This document shows, piece by piece, positions 34,039 through 43,387 of a DNA stretch of 43,774 bases. Below the pieces are notes generated by a model. That model searched no databases. It was given only the letters and a program-made list of their open reading frames with translations, and was not told where the DNA came from. The translations under genes and the position numbers were made by a program. Each line of letters opens with the position of its first letter. Positions within the stretch are counted from its first letter, which is position 1. The DNA comes from Parabacteroides sp. (lineage in GTDB: Bacteria > Bacteroidota > Bacteroidia > Bacteroidales > Tannerellaceae): positions 1-43,774 of the forward strand of contig JAGPJL010000006.1 of NCBI GenBank assembly GCA_018054455.1. The letters are read 5' to 3'.

Positions 34039-35739
34039 TTATTTTTTCATATACGTAAACTTAAGGACCTTTCCCGAAAATGCAGGGATAACCACCTTAA
34101 ACGGAGAAACTTCCGTAAGTGTACTAATGCTTGTTTCGCCTGTAAACAAGTCGGTTAGGGTCGCGGGTTGATTATCTCCAATACTAAGATAAACAAACGC
34201 TTCCACAGGAATCTTTACCCGAACAGTCTGGGCGGACATATCAAAATTTACGACCACAAGAACAACATCGTTCAAGTATTTTCGCATGAATGCATATTGC
34301 CGGCTTGGATTAAAGCATTTATTCGTCATGTTAGCATAGGTAAGGTCGTAAAACAACCCTTTTGAAATAGCCTCCTCTGTACTTGCCAAATTAAGTAACC
34401 AAGCATATATTCTACGTAGCTCTGTTTGCGCCGGAGTAAGTTTTTCCTCGTTAAAAGCTCCGCCGTTAATCCAATTTCTTACGGTGGTCAGACTCCAATA
34501 GTCAAAAATAGTAGTACGTCCGTCCAATCCGCTAAAGCCTTCATTATCCATACCAGGTTCTCCCAGTTCTTGCCCGCTATAGATCATTACCGGATTTACA
34601 TGCATCAGCGCCGCCACCATCATACCCGGAATTCCAGCACTGGCATTCCCGGCAAAAAAGTCTGAAGCGATGCGTTGCTCATCGTGATTTTCCATAAAAT
34701 TGAGCATATGCGGCTGGATCTCTTCCACCGCCTGCCAGCATTTTATGATATCACTTGCCGGAGCTTGCTTGCACGTTACAGCCCGCAGGGTATCATACAA
34801 CCCAACTTTATCGTACAGATAGTCGAATTTTCCGAAAGAAAGGTAGCTTCTATACTTTTCGGGGTTATATACTTCTGCAATAAATACAACAGGAAAACAA
34901 TTCTTCACATGAGGAATAGCCCAGTGCCAGAATTCGACCGGAACCATCTCTGCCATATCGCAACGAAATCCATCTATGCCTTTGCCAGCCCAGAACATAA
35001 GAATATCGAGCATTTTACTCCAGGTATTCGGTATAGGATTGAAATGGCCGATGTTTCCATTCTGGTAATCGACGCCATAGTTTAGCTTAACAGTCTCGTA
35101 CCAATCATCCATTCCAGGAGAACAAGTAAAGCAATCGTTACCTGTTACCTTTGCCGGAAACTCGCTGTACATAAAATCTTCTTGCTTTGCTCCGAACTCA
35201 AATTGCAGAGTTTGACCGGGTAAGTAGTAAAAATTATTCTGTGGATCAAAAGATCGGGAGCAATTATCCGTCTGCCCCAGATCTTCAACATAGCTCAATT
35301 TGGCATCGGAATGATACTGTCGGGAAACATGGTTTGGTACAAAGTCAATAATAACTTTAAGTCCGGCTGCATGGGTTCTTTCCACCAGAGCTTCAAACTC
35401 ATCCATCCGGCTGGGAACATGGTCGGCCAAATCGGGATCTACATCGTAATAGTCCTTGATAGCATAGGGCGAACCGGCCCTACCCTTAACCACGGCTCCG
35501 TGATCTTTGAGAATATTATAAGTAGAGTAATCTGTCTTTGTTGCATGTTCGATCACTCCGGTATACCAAATGTGCGTAATACCTAGTTCTTTAATCGAAT
35601 TGAGGGCTTTAGGTGTAAAGAACGAAAATTTACCCGATCCGTTTTCAGTAATTCTTCCATGTTTTACACAAGAAGCATTCAGGTTCCCGAACAAACGGGG
35701 AATAACCTGATAAATAATAGGTTTATCATACTTTTCCAT
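34039..35739 (-). CDS. Alpha-amylase family glycoside hydrolase (GH13), cytoplasmic
   Basis: 566-aa GH13 enzyme acting on alpha-glucans or malto-oligosaccharides. The (beta/alpha)8 motifs are: region I VIIDFVPNH, nucleophile D261 in DGFRCDMAEM, acid/base E289 in FIAEVYNP, and stabiliser D353 in FMENHDEQR. The C-terminal part is a beta-sandwich typical of the fold. No signal peptide, so it probably handles internal storage glycogen or imported dextrins. It starts 43 bases after the patatin stop on the same strand, so co-transcription is possible. The exact product specificity is not predictable. Confidence 0.9.
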   Translation of the reverse strand: MEKYDKPIIYQVIPRLFGNLNASCVKHGRITENGSGKFSFFTPKALNSIKELGITHIWYTGVIEHATKTDYSTYNILKDHGAVVKGRAGSPYAIKDYYDVDPDLADHVPSRMDEFEALVERTHAAGLKVIIDFVPNHVSRQYHSDAKLSYVEDLGQTDNCSRSFDPQNNFYYLPGQTLQFEFGAKQEDFMYSEFPAKVTGNDCFTCSPGMDDWYETVKLNYGVDYQNGNIGHFNPIPNTWSKMLDILMFWAGKGIDGFRCDMAEMVPVEFWHWAIPHVKNCFPVVFIAEVYNPEKYRSYLSFGKFDYLYDKVGLYDTLRAVTCKQAPASDIIKCWQAVEEIQPHMLNFMENHDEQRIASDFFAGNASAGIPGMMVAALMHVNPVMIYSGQELGEPGMDNEGFSGLDGRTTIFDYWSLTTVRNWINGGAFNEEKLTPAQTELRRIYAWLLNLASTEEAISKGLFYDLTYANMTNKCFNPSRQYAFMRKYLNDVVLVVVNFDMSAQTVRVKIPVEAFVYLSIGDNQPATLTDLFTGETSISTLTEVSPFKVVIPAFSGKVLKFTYMKK

Positions 35740-35782
35740 AATGACATTCTTTATTATATAATTCCTCCCGAACTCTTAATTA

Positions 35783-36631
35783 TTACAATTTTCTATCTGG
35801 TAAAAGCAGGCTTTTACTTGCATAAAGGGCCTTTACCAGCGAATCGTGTTTAGCCTCATTCACCACCTTATCGAACGCACGTACAGCTGCAGTGTATCCA
35901 ACTCCCGAAATAAGGTCTACATTTTCCAGATCAAATGTTTTGAACTGGCCAAATTCTTCAGCTTCTATCAGCACGTCGCACATCATCCTGTCTTCCATCG
36001 TATTGGCACGAAACATATAGTGATACGAACGTTCCGCTATATGCACCAGTGTCTGTTTATATTTTTGAGGAACCAGAGGACTCACATTAACTCCTATAAT
36101 CTTGTCGCATTCGTTTCTTATTATCGAAACCGGAAAATTATGAAAAAGCCCGCCGTCCACATAGTGAATTCCTTTAATAACAACCGGATTAAAAATGATG
36201 GGAACACTACAGGATGCTGTTACTGCCTCAACAATAGGTCCGGTACGGAACTCGTGACTTTCGCCATTATCCAGATCCGTTGCCATCACCACCATAGGTA
36301 TCTGAAGATCTTCAAAGTTCTTAGCCCTCAGGTGTCTTTTCAAGAAGTAACGAAAACGCTTGCTGTCGAAAAGTCCGGCTTTGGGAATCTGCAGCTCTGC
36401 AAATTCTGAAAACTCTCTGCCTGTAAAGAGCTCCTTTATTTCACCGGCCGAATATCCGTCGGCAAATAAAACGCCCATCAATGCTCCGGCACTGGTTCCT
36501 GCTATGATATCTGGTTTGATTCCGCATTCTTCCAGCAATTTAAAAACACCAATATGTGCAAACCCTTTGGATCCTCCACCACTCAGTGCTAAGCCTAATT
36601 TATGCTTATTATCGTTCGTATTATCTTTCAT
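35783..36631 (-). CDS. Patatin-like phospholipase, RssA-type
   Basis: 282-aa cytoplasmic acyl hydrolase. The oxyanion motif GGGSKGFAHIG is at 18-28, the nucleophile Ser47 is in GTSAGA, and the dyad Asp159 is in HYVDGGLFHNFP. It lacks the outer-membrane barrel of longer Bacteroidota patatins and resembles the short RssA/YchK group. Substrate lipid unknown. It is divergent from glnN. Confidence 0.9.
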   Translation of the reverse strand: MKDNTNDNKHKLGLALSGGGSKGFAHIGVFKLLEECGIKPDIIAGTSAGALMGVLFADGYSAGEIKELFTGREFSEFAELQIPKAGLFDSKRFRYFLKRHLRAKNFEDLQIPMVVMATDLDNGESHEFRTGPIVEAVTASCSVPIIFNPVVIKGIHYVDGGLFHNFPVSIIRNECDKIIGVNVSPLVPQKYKQTLVHIAERSYHYMFRANTMEDRMMCDVLIEAEEFGQFKTFDLENVDLISGVGYTAAVRAFDKVVNEAKHDSLVKALYASKSLLLPDRKL

Positions 36632-36711
36632 CAGTTGCTTTATAATTAGCTGGAAACAAATATGCTAATTTTTTTTGTGCTTTCATAGCTTTATGCTCGT
36701 AAAAATGCTAT

Positions 36712-36719
36712 TATCTTTG
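36712..36719 (+). promoter_or_regulatory. -7 promoter box (TATCTTTG) of glnN
   Basis: TATCTTTG matches TAnnTTTG, 29 bases before the glnN ATG. No convincing -33 box is visible. Confidence 0.55.
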
Positions 36720-36748
36720 TACTCACAAAACAACAAAACAACAGCATT

Positions 36749-38935
36749 ATGTCAATGTCTCGCTTTAATGCAGTAGAAAAAGCTTCAAACCGAAAAGCAA
36801 TTGAAGCTATTACCCCTAATGAAAAGGTCTCTGAATACTTTGGAGAGAATGTCTTCAACAACAAGGCAATGAAAAAATATCTCTCGAAAGAAACTCACAA
36901 ACATCTTACCGATTCAATCGAAAGCGGAACGCCTATAGATCGCGAAATTGCGAATCATGTGGCTGCCGGCATGCGTATGTGGGCATTGGAAAAAGGTGTT
37001 ACCCACTATACACACTGGTTCCAACCGCTTACGGATGGTACCGCCGAAAAGCACGATGCCTTTGTGGAACACGATGGCGTTGGTGGAATGATTGAGGAAT
37101 TCAGCGGCAAACTGCTTGTTCAGCAGGAACCGGATGCTTCAAGCTTTCCAAGCGGTGGATTACGTAACACGTTCGAAGCACGCGGATATTCTGCATGGGA
37201 TCCTTCGTCGCCCGCTTTTATTGTAGACGACACCCTATGTATCCCTACCGTATTTATTTCTTATACCGGCGAAGCCCTGGATTACAAGACTCCGCTGATC
37301 CGCTCTGTTGAAGCATTAAATCAGGCAGCAGCAAATGTTTGCCGCTACTTTAATCCCGAAGTAAAAAAGGTGATTAACTACCTGGGCTGGGAACAGGAAT
37401 ATTTTCTGGTTGACGAGGATCTGTATACGGCCCGTCCCGACTTATCCCTTACCGAGCGTACCCTGATGGGACACGAAAGTGCCAAAAACCAGCAGCTTGA
37501 CGACCATTACTTTGGTGCCATTCCTTCTCGTGTGCAAGAGTTTATGAAGGATTTGGAAATTGAATCATATAAATTGGGTATTCCGGTTAAAACCCGTCAT
37601 AATGAAGTAGCTCCCAACCAATTTGAGCTTGCTCCCATTTACGAAGAGTGTAACCTGGCTAACGATCACAACCAGCTGATCATGTCTGTTATGAAACGGG
37701 TTGCCCGACGTCATAACTTCCGCATTCTTCTGCACGAAAAGCCTTTTGCCGGTGTAAACGGTTCAGGTAAGCACAATAACTGGTCGCTCGGTACGGATAG
37801 TGGCATCAATCTGTTTTCTCCGGGAAAAAACCGGGAAGAGAACTTGCGCTTTATCACTTTTGTGGTAAATACAATCAGAGCGGTGTACAAACACAATGCG
37901 TTAATTAAGGCTAGTATTGCCTCGGCAAATAATTCCTTCCGTTTAGGCGCCCACGAAGCTCCTCCGGCTATTATTTCCACTTTTCTTGGTACTCAGATTA
38001 CGGATATCCTGGATAAGTTTGAAAACAGCTCGATTGAAGATGCCATTCAGGTTGACGAAAAGAAGGGACTAAGTCTGGGAGTTGGTCAGATTCCTGAATT
38101 GTTGCTCGACAATACAGACCGTAACCGTACGTCGCCGTTCGCATTTACAGGCAATCGTTTTGAATTCCGTGCTGTAGGTTCGTCCGCCAACTGTGCTTCC
38201 GGACTGCTGGCTCTTAATTCGGCCGTAGCCGATCAGCTGATGCAATTTTATAATGAAGTAGAAGGCCTTCGTGCTGCAGGGAAATCGAAAGAAGAGGCTA
38301 TTTATGAAGTGCTGAAAAGCTATATAAAGGACTCAAAACCTGTTCGTTTTGATGGTAACGGTTACAGTGATGAGTGGAAAGAGGAAGCTGCAAAGAGAGG
38401 TCTTGATTGCGAAACCTGTGTTCCGCTTCAATACGATGCATACGTTACTCCGGAATCCATTCGCATGTTTGCCAATGTAGGCGTTCTTTCCGAAAAGGAA
38501 TTGCATGCCCGAAACGAAGTTAAATGGGAGATCTATACCAAAAAGGTTCAGATTGAGGCACGTGTGCTTGGCGATCTTTCGCTGAACCACATTATCCCGG
38601 TTGTTATTCGCTACCAGACTGTTTTGCTTGATAATGTAACAAAGATCCAGCAATTGTTTAATGGTTCAAGTGAAGAACTTACAGCCGAACCGCTAAGACT
38701 GATCAAACGGATTTCAGGGCATCTTAATGCCGTTAATTCGATGGTATTTGAAATGGTAGAAGCTCGTAAGAAAGCAAATAAAATTACTGATCTTCGTGAG
38801 AAAGCACTTGCTTATCACGACACGGTTGCTCCCTATCTGGATAAAATACGTGATCACATTGACGATCTTGAATTGATGGTCGACAACCAGATGTGGCCTT
38901 TGCCTAAATACAGAGAGTTGTTGTTTATCCGTTAA
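36749..38935 (+). CDS. glnN: Glutamine synthetase type III
   Basis: 728-aa ATP-dependent ammonia-assimilating enzyme of the GSIII class, which is about 250 residues longer than GSI and typical of Bacteroidota. Seen: THWFQPLTDGTAEKHDAF, FSGKLLVQQEPDASSFPSGGLRNTFEARGY, NYLGWEQEYFLVD, the catalytic-core HNEVAPNQFELAPI, GSGKHNNWS and NRTSPFAFTGNRFEFR. No adenylylation-type regulation is expected for this class. Monocistronic, with a shared bidirectional terminator after it. Confidence 0.97.
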   Translation: MSMSRFNAVEKASNRKAIEAITPNEKVSEYFGENVFNNKAMKKYLSKETHKHLTDSIESGTPIDREIANHVAAGMRMWALEKGVTHYTHWFQPLTDGTAEKHDAFVEHDGVGGMIEEFSGKLLVQQEPDASSFPSGGLRNTFEARGYSAWDPSSPAFIVDDTLCIPTVFISYTGEALDYKTPLIRSVEALNQAAANVCRYFNPEVKKVINYLGWEQEYFLVDEDLYTARPDLSLTERTLMGHESAKNQQLDDHYFGAIPSRVQEFMKDLEIESYKLGIPVKTRHNEVAPNQFELAPIYEECNLANDHNQLIMSVMKRVARRHNFRILLHEKPFAGVNGSGKHNNWSLGTDSGINLFSPGKNREENLRFITFVVNTIRAVYKHNALIKASIASANNSFRLGAHEAPPAIISTFLGTQITDILDKFENSSIEDAIQVDEKKGLSLGVGQIPELLLDNTDRNRTSPFAFTGNRFEFRAVGSSANCASGLLALNSAVADQLMQFYNEVEGLRAAGKSKEEAIYEVLKSYIKDSKPVRFDGNGYSDEWKEEAAKRGLDCETCVPLQYDAYVTPESIRMFANVGVLSEKELHARNEVKWEIYTKKVQIEARVLGDLSLNHIIPVVIRYQTVLLDNVTKIQQLFNGSSEELTAEPLRLIKRISGHLNAVNSMVFEMVEARKKANKITDLREKALAYHDTVAPYLDKIRDHIDDLELMVDNQMWPLPKYRELLFIR

Positions 38936-38943
38936 AACATACT

Positions 38944-38979
38944 AAAAGGGGAGCTCTTTAGCAGGAAGCTCCCCTTTTT
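38944..38979. terminator. Bidirectional terminator between glnN and the sugar isomerase-like gene
   Basis: AAAAGGGGAGCT and AGCTCCCCTTTT form a perfect 12-bp stem with an 11-base loop. It is 8 bases after the glnN stop and 4 bases before the end of the convergent gene, with A/T runs on both sides. Confidence 0.9.
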
Positions 38980-38982
38980 ATT

Positions 38983-39867
38983 TTACCATTTAACGTAATT
39001 AGCTTTCATTATAAAATCGTAGTCGTATTTAATGGCTTCAAGAGGTGACATGTTGTATTTTTCCTGTTCCACGTAATAATCCTCGAGTCCGGCTTTCTTG
39101 GCTACGGCAAAAAGAGACTTGAAATCCACCTTTCCTTTGCCCATCTCTGTACTACCATCTCCATCAAGACTTGCATCTTTAATGTGCCAGTTGGCAAAGC
39201 GTCCCGGATATTTTTTAACATATTCGTGACATTTAAAACCTCCGTGAACCATTTGGGCCGTATCTAACTGGAAAGTAACCAGACTGTCTTCCGTATAATC
39301 CAGTAATACATCGAAAGGAATCTTCCCCTCAAGTAGTTTAAACTCATCTATATGATTGTGGAAGGCAAACCGCAATCCATTGCTTTTAGCGATATCGCCC
39401 ACTTTATTGAATTGGTCCGCAAGACGCTTTACATCTTCGATTGTCTTTATATCTCCGGAAGGATATCCAGCCTGAACAATCCATTTACAACCAGCCTCAG
39501 CTGTATCAGCCGCATTTTGTTTCCAGAAATCCCATCCTTTCGTGTCTCCCATGGGAAGAAGTCCGCTTCCGGTATGAGACCCGGTCATCGATGCTCCTAA
39601 ATCCGACAGATACTTTTTAATTTCGGAAGGTGATTTTCCATAAAACTTACCATTCCGATAACCGGCTGCTTCAAGCCGTTTATATCCTATTTCAATCACT
39701 TTACGAATAGTACCGTCGAAGTCCTTCTGCAGGTCGTCACGCACACTATACAACTGGAGTCCGATTGCTTTTTCTTTGGGAGCAGCCGATGCCGAAAGTC
39801 CGGCAGGTAATACACTAAGCGCGGCCACTGCTGCACTTGTTTTCAGAAAATCTCTACGTGTAATCAT
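38983..39867 (-). CDS. Sugar phosphate isomerase/epimerase-like TIM-barrel protein with Tat signal
   Basis: 294-aa exported protein. The start at ATG 39867 gives the twin-arginine signal MITRRDFLKTSAAVAALSVL followed by an AxA site (SASAAPKEK); an in-frame ATG at 39885 would put six residues ahead of it. The mature part is an AP-endonuclease-2/xylose-isomerase-like barrel (PF01261): GLQLYSVRDDLQKDF, KRLEAAGY, RFAFHNHIDEF, QLDTAQMVHGG, NWHIKD. Metal ligands of the fold (Glu, Asp, His) appear in these motifs. The sugar substrate is not known. Confidence 0.88.
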   Translation of the reverse strand: MITRRDFLKTSAAVAALSVLPAGLSASAAPKEKAIGLQLYSVRDDLQKDFDGTIRKVIEIGYKRLEAAGYRNGKFYGKSPSEIKKYLSDLGASMTGSHTGSGLLPMGDTKGWDFWKQNAADTAEAGCKWIVQAGYPSGDIKTIEDVKRLADQFNKVGDIAKSNGLRFAFHNHIDEFKLLEGKIPFDVLLDYTEDSLVTFQLDTAQMVHGGFKCHEYVKKYPGRFANWHIKDASLDGDGSTEMGKGKVDFKSLFAVAKKAGLEDYYVEQEKYNMSPLEAIKYDYDFIMKANYVKW

Positions 39868-39920
39868 ATATATTTTATGTTTCAATTAGGTCAACCGCGA
39901 TAAAGGTAAAAAATATATTC

Positions 39921-39928
39921 TACTTTTG
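39921..39928 (+). promoter_or_regulatory. -7 promoter box (TACTTTTG) of the MATE transporter gene
   Basis: TACTTTTG matches TAnnTTTG, 20 bases before ATG 39949. Confidence 0.55.
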
Positions 39929-39948
39929 CACATAAAATCAGCAGCAGA

Positions 39949-41316
39949 ATGCAAGGCACAAAGAATCTTACCAGCGGGCACATCCAGCGACAACTTTTCA
40001 ATCTGGCTATTCCCATTATGGGAACTTCCTTTATTCAGATGGCATACAGCCTTACGGATATGGCGTGGGTGGGTCGCCTTGGCAGCGAATCTGTTGCAGC
40101 CATTGGTTCGGTTGGAATTCTGACGTGGATGACAAACTCCATCTCCTTACTAAATAAAGTAGGGTCGGAAGTTAGTGTCGGACAAAGTATTGGGGCGCAA
40201 AATGCTTCGGACGCCCGTAATTTTGCTTCGCATAACCTTACAATCGCCCTTCTTATTTCACTTTTTTGGGGATTAATTCTCATTGTATTCGCAGAACCTA
40301 TTCTGCAAATCTACAAACTTGATCCGGAAATTACCTCCAAGGCGGTAAATTACCTTCGCATAGTTGGCACTGCCTTCCCTTTTATCTTTCTGTCGGCTTC
40401 CTTTACCGGGATATACAATGCTTCGGGTCAAAGTAAAGTCCCATTCATTATAAGTGGTATTGGATTGCTCATGAATATGCTGCTGGATCCACTTTTTATC
40501 TTTGGCTTTGGCTGGGGAACCGAGGGAGCGGCTTTGGCTACCTGGCTATCTCAGGCTACTGTTCTGGGATTGTTTATCTACCGGCTAAAGAAACGCAGGG
40601 AGGTTCTTGGCGGATTCAAATTTTTCACAAAATTAGAAAGCAGGTTTGTAAAGCGGATTCTTGTTCTGGGTCTGCCTGCAGCCATACTAAATACCCTTTT
40701 TTCTATTATCAATTTATTTATGGCTCGTACGGCTTCCCAATACGGGGGACATATCGGATTAATGACTCTTACAGCCGGAGGTCAGCTGGAAGCTATAGCC
40801 TGGAATACCTCTCAAGGATTTAGTACAGCTCTTAGTGCTTTTGTTGCTCAAAATTATGCAGCAGGGAAAAACGACCGTGTGTTGGGTGCTTATTACACTG
40901 CGTTGAAGATGACTGTATTATTCGGGACTTTCTGTACCTTATTGTTTGTATTCTGGGGCAGTGAATTATTTTCGCTGATAGTTCCCGATCCGGAAGCTTA
41001 TCAATCGGGGGGGATATTTCTGCGGATCGACGGGTATTCGATGATTTTTATGATGCTTGAAATTACGACACAAGGACTCTTCTACGGAACCGGTAGAACT
41101 GTTCCTCCTGCAATAATAAGTATCAGTTTTAATAGTTTGCGAATTCCTCTCGCTTTAATCTTAGCGTCGACAGGTCTTGGTATAGCAGGAGTTTGGTGGG
41201 CAATAAGTATTTCCAGCATAGCAAAAGGCATTGTATCGGCCTCTTGGTTTGCTATTTTAAAGAAAAGGATTCTGACTACAAGGGTAACCGGTGACTCAAA
41301 CGGTACATCCAATTAG
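39949..41316 (+). CDS. MATE family efflux transporter
   Basis: 455-aa inner-membrane protein with about 12 helices in two homologous halves, predicted to export cationic drugs or metabolites using a Na+ or H+ gradient. The MATE signatures are visible as LAIPIMGTSFIQMAYSLTDMAWVGRLGSESVAAIG in the first helices, SGIGLLMNMLLDPLFIFGFGWGTEGAALATWLSQ in the first half, and EAIAWNTSQGFSTALSAFVAQNYAAGK in the second half. The last 41 bases overlap the 3' end of the convergent glycosyltransferase gene. Confidence 0.92.
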   Translation: MQGTKNLTSGHIQRQLFNLAIPIMGTSFIQMAYSLTDMAWVGRLGSESVAAIGSVGILTWMTNSISLLNKVGSEVSVGQSIGAQNASDARNFASHNLTIALLISLFWGLILIVFAEPILQIYKLDPEITSKAVNYLRIVGTAFPFIFLSASFTGIYNASGQSKVPFIISGIGLLMNMLLDPLFIFGFGWGTEGAALATWLSQATVLGLFIYRLKKRREVLGGFKFFTKLESRFVKRILVLGLPAAILNTLFSIINLFMARTASQYGGHIGLMTLTAGGQLEAIAWNTSQGFSTALSAFVAQNYAAGKNDRVLGAYYTALKMTVLFGTFCTLLFVFWGSELFSLIVPDPEAYQSGGIFLRIDGYSMIFMMLEITTQGLFYGTGRTVPPAIISISFNSLRIPLALILASTGLGIAGVWWAISISSIAKGIVSASWFAILKKRILTTRVTGDSNGTSN

Positions 41317-42430
41317 TAGCAAAGCGACGGAAAGGCCTTTTAGTATAGTTCTCTGCCAGCAAGTCGCTCCTGAATTCCCTTAAAATCAGCCATGAAGATT
41401 GATTTACCCAATGTTGAAAAACGGTGTTAGGTTTATGGGTTTCCGATAATGCAAGCAATGCATTCATATCAAAGCAGGTATCGGAAACTCCGGCTCCGGA
41501 AAGCATAGCATCATGCGCATTGCAAGCCTGTTCTATGTGCGTGGGAACCATAAGTACCGGTTTATTGAGATACATAGCTTCGCAGACAGATTCAAAACCG
41601 GCCGTGGTTGCATATGCTTTACATCCTGCCAAATACTGCAAAAACTTCGTATCATTGAGCTGATGAAATGAAAGCTTATCATCTACAACAGTTATTTCGG
41701 GAGCCCCTTTCTTATCCCAAAAGAAATCAATGGACTCATGCGGATGATTGGTATGCCAGCTTTTTACTTCTTCGCTGAAACCGCTGTTTACCATATATCC
41801 GTGAAGATAATTACCTTTTGTCGGTTTTGTATCGATCACCTCTTTACGTAGCAACGGAGGAACCACCACAATTCCTTTGGATGGAACCTCTCTCATCTTT
41901 CTAAACGACAAGGCCAGTTTACGACGGGATCCAATGGCGGTTACTTTTGTGAGAAACTTCAAAGACTCTAACGACACCTTGTTTGATTCGGGAAATGAAA
42001 AGTCCGGATGAAGAAACAGGTACTGGTGTGCAATACAAATCATAGTTGCTTTGGGACGAAAAAGCATGTAAGTTAATCCGGTAAGCATTTCATAAAAGTT
42101 CACAACGACATCCGCGTTGGTTTCCTTTATCATTTGATTTATATAGGTAATACTATGCATGTATTTATAACTACGACAAACATTGTATCCTATACTTTTT
42201 AGTATGTTTACTTGTTTGTTTTTGGCAGAAGGCAAAAAGTTGGGACTTTCGAATGAAAATACGGGAGCATTTATCTTTTCGGTGAAAAAAGACGGAAGCT
42301 GGCGCGAGGGACTTTTTCCAACCATTACAGCAACAACCTCGTGCCCATCCTGATTGAGCATTTGCTTTAAGGAAAGCGCTTGGGTAAGATGCCCCCTTCC
42401 TTCTCCCTGAATTATAAAGATTACTCTCAT
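41276..42430 (-). CDS. GT-B fold glycosyltransferase (MurG/GT28-like)
   Basis: 384-aa cytoplasmic or membrane-associated enzyme. The N-terminal GEGRGHLTQALSLKQML is the glycine-rich acceptor motif of MurG/UGT-like GT-B enzymes, and the C-terminal donor-site segment is GCKAYATTAGFESVCEAMYLNKPVLMVPTHIEQACNAHDAM. The basic C-terminus (KRPFRRFATNWMYRLSHRLPL) may contact the membrane. It begins one base after the stop of the phosphoesterase gene, so both probably act on the same glycolipid pathway. Donor and acceptor are unknown. Its 3' end overlaps the MATE gene. Confidence 0.85.
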   Translation of the reverse strand: MRVIFIIQGEGRGHLTQALSLKQMLNQDGHEVVAVMVGKSPSRQLPSFFTEKINAPVFSFESPNFLPSAKNKQVNILKSIGYNVCRSYKYMHSITYINQMIKETNADVVVNFYEMLTGLTYMLFRPKATMICIAHQYLFLHPDFSFPESNKVSLESLKFLTKVTAIGSRRKLALSFRKMREVPSKGIVVVPPLLRKEVIDTKPTKGNYLHGYMVNSGFSEEVKSWHTNHPHESIDFFWDKKGAPEITVVDDKLSFHQLNDTKFLQYLAGCKAYATTAGFESVCEAMYLNKPVLMVPTHIEQACNAHDAMLSGAGVSDTCFDMNALLALSETHKPNTVFQHWVNQSSWLILREFRSDLLAENYTKRPFRRFATNWMYRLSHRLPL

Positions 42431-42431
42431 A

Positions 42432-43229
42432 CTAATACCAGATATTGCATTTCTCCTGCAAATTTTCTACAGGTAAAACAAGTTGATTACTATTATATGT
42501 AACAATTTTCCAGTCCCCTAGTTCATTTTGAACCAAAGCAGTCATACTTTCCACCCAGTCACCCGAATTCAGATAGTGAATATCTCCATACCATTTATCG
42601 GCCGACTGATGTATATGTCCGCAAATAATAGCATCAGCTTTCTTGGCTTGAGCCAATGCTACCAGCTCTTTTTCAAAATCTGAAATATAGGAAACGGCGC
42701 TTTTTACTTTATTCTTTACCTGCTGCGAAAGAGAATTGTAAGGTTTACCCAATTTCGCTCGGTTTCTGTTGTAAATCTTATTTACCCACAACAAGAAAGT
42801 ATACCCGACATCTCCCAGTCTGGCCAGCCAACGCATATGCGTGGTTACAGCATCAAAAATATCACCATGGGTAACATAGTAATGTTTTCCATGGCTAAAA
42901 AAGGAATAATCTTTTACAATGGAAACATTGTAGAAACTCATTGGAGCCAGGTGGTCTAGAAAATCATCGTGATTTCCGCGCACATAAACTATTTCCGTAC
43001 CTTGCTTTTCCATCATTTTCATTAAAACTTTAAAGAAATCGGTGTGTTTGGGTTTCCACCGCTTGCCTTGTTTTTGAAGTTGCCAGCCATCAATTATATC
43101 ACCGTTCAGAATAAGCCGGTCGCAGTTTACATGTTTCAGAAAATTAGTGACCTCTTCTGTTTTGGAATGTTCAGATCCAATATGTATATCCGATAGAACA
43201 ATAGTAGGATAATAAGTTCTTAGTTCCAT
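42432..43229 (-). CDS. LpxH-like metallophosphoesterase
   Basis: 265-aa calcineurin-like phosphoesterase. The start at ATG 43229 is favoured (MELRTYYPTIVLSDIHIG); a frame from 43262 adds 11 residues. All metal-binding motifs are present: SDIHIG, LNGDIID, VRGNHDD, THGDIFD and CGHIHQS. The pattern is that of UDP-2,3-diacylglucosamine hydrolase-like proteins, but with a helical insert (about 135-185, MRWLARLGDVGYTFLLWVNKIYNR) that may contact the membrane. It may not be the housekeeping lipid A enzyme; coupling to the following glycosyltransferase suggests a lipid-linked or envelope substrate. Confidence 0.85.
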   Translation of the reverse strand: MELRTYYPTIVLSDIHIGSEHSKTEEVTNFLKHVNCDRLILNGDIIDGWQLQKQGKRWKPKHTDFFKVLMKMMEKQGTEIVYVRGNHDDFLDHLAPMSFYNVSIVKDYSFFSHGKHYYVTHGDIFDAVTTHMRWLARLGDVGYTFLLWVNKIYNRNRAKLGKPYNSLSQQVKNKVKSAVSYISDFEKELVALAQAKKADAIICGHIHQSADKWYGDIHYLNSGDWVESMTALVQNELGDWKIVTYNSNQLVLPVENLQEKCNIWY

Positions 43230-43312
43230 TTTTTCGTTATTAATACTATACAAATAAAGCATTTACATATTACAGGATCATAACAAAAGAATGAATATCA
43301 AATGAAGTAAAA

Positions 43313-43352
43313 CTTAATAAAAAGGGAGGAACATTAAACAAATGTCCCTCCC
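43313..43352 (-). terminator. Terminator of the EF-G gene
   Basis: A 12-bp stem with one G-T wobble (GGGAGGGACATT with AATGTTCCTCCC on the minus strand) and a 5-base loop is followed by TTTTTATT. It lies about 35 bases past the EF-G stop. Confidence 0.85.
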
Positions 43353-43387
43353 GGATTAATAGCATAAATCGCAATATAGAATTAAGT

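Noticed and set aside
35846-36409. 187-aa plus-strand open frame over the patatin gene
   Set aside because: Antisense shadow; histidine/arginine-rich with no family features.
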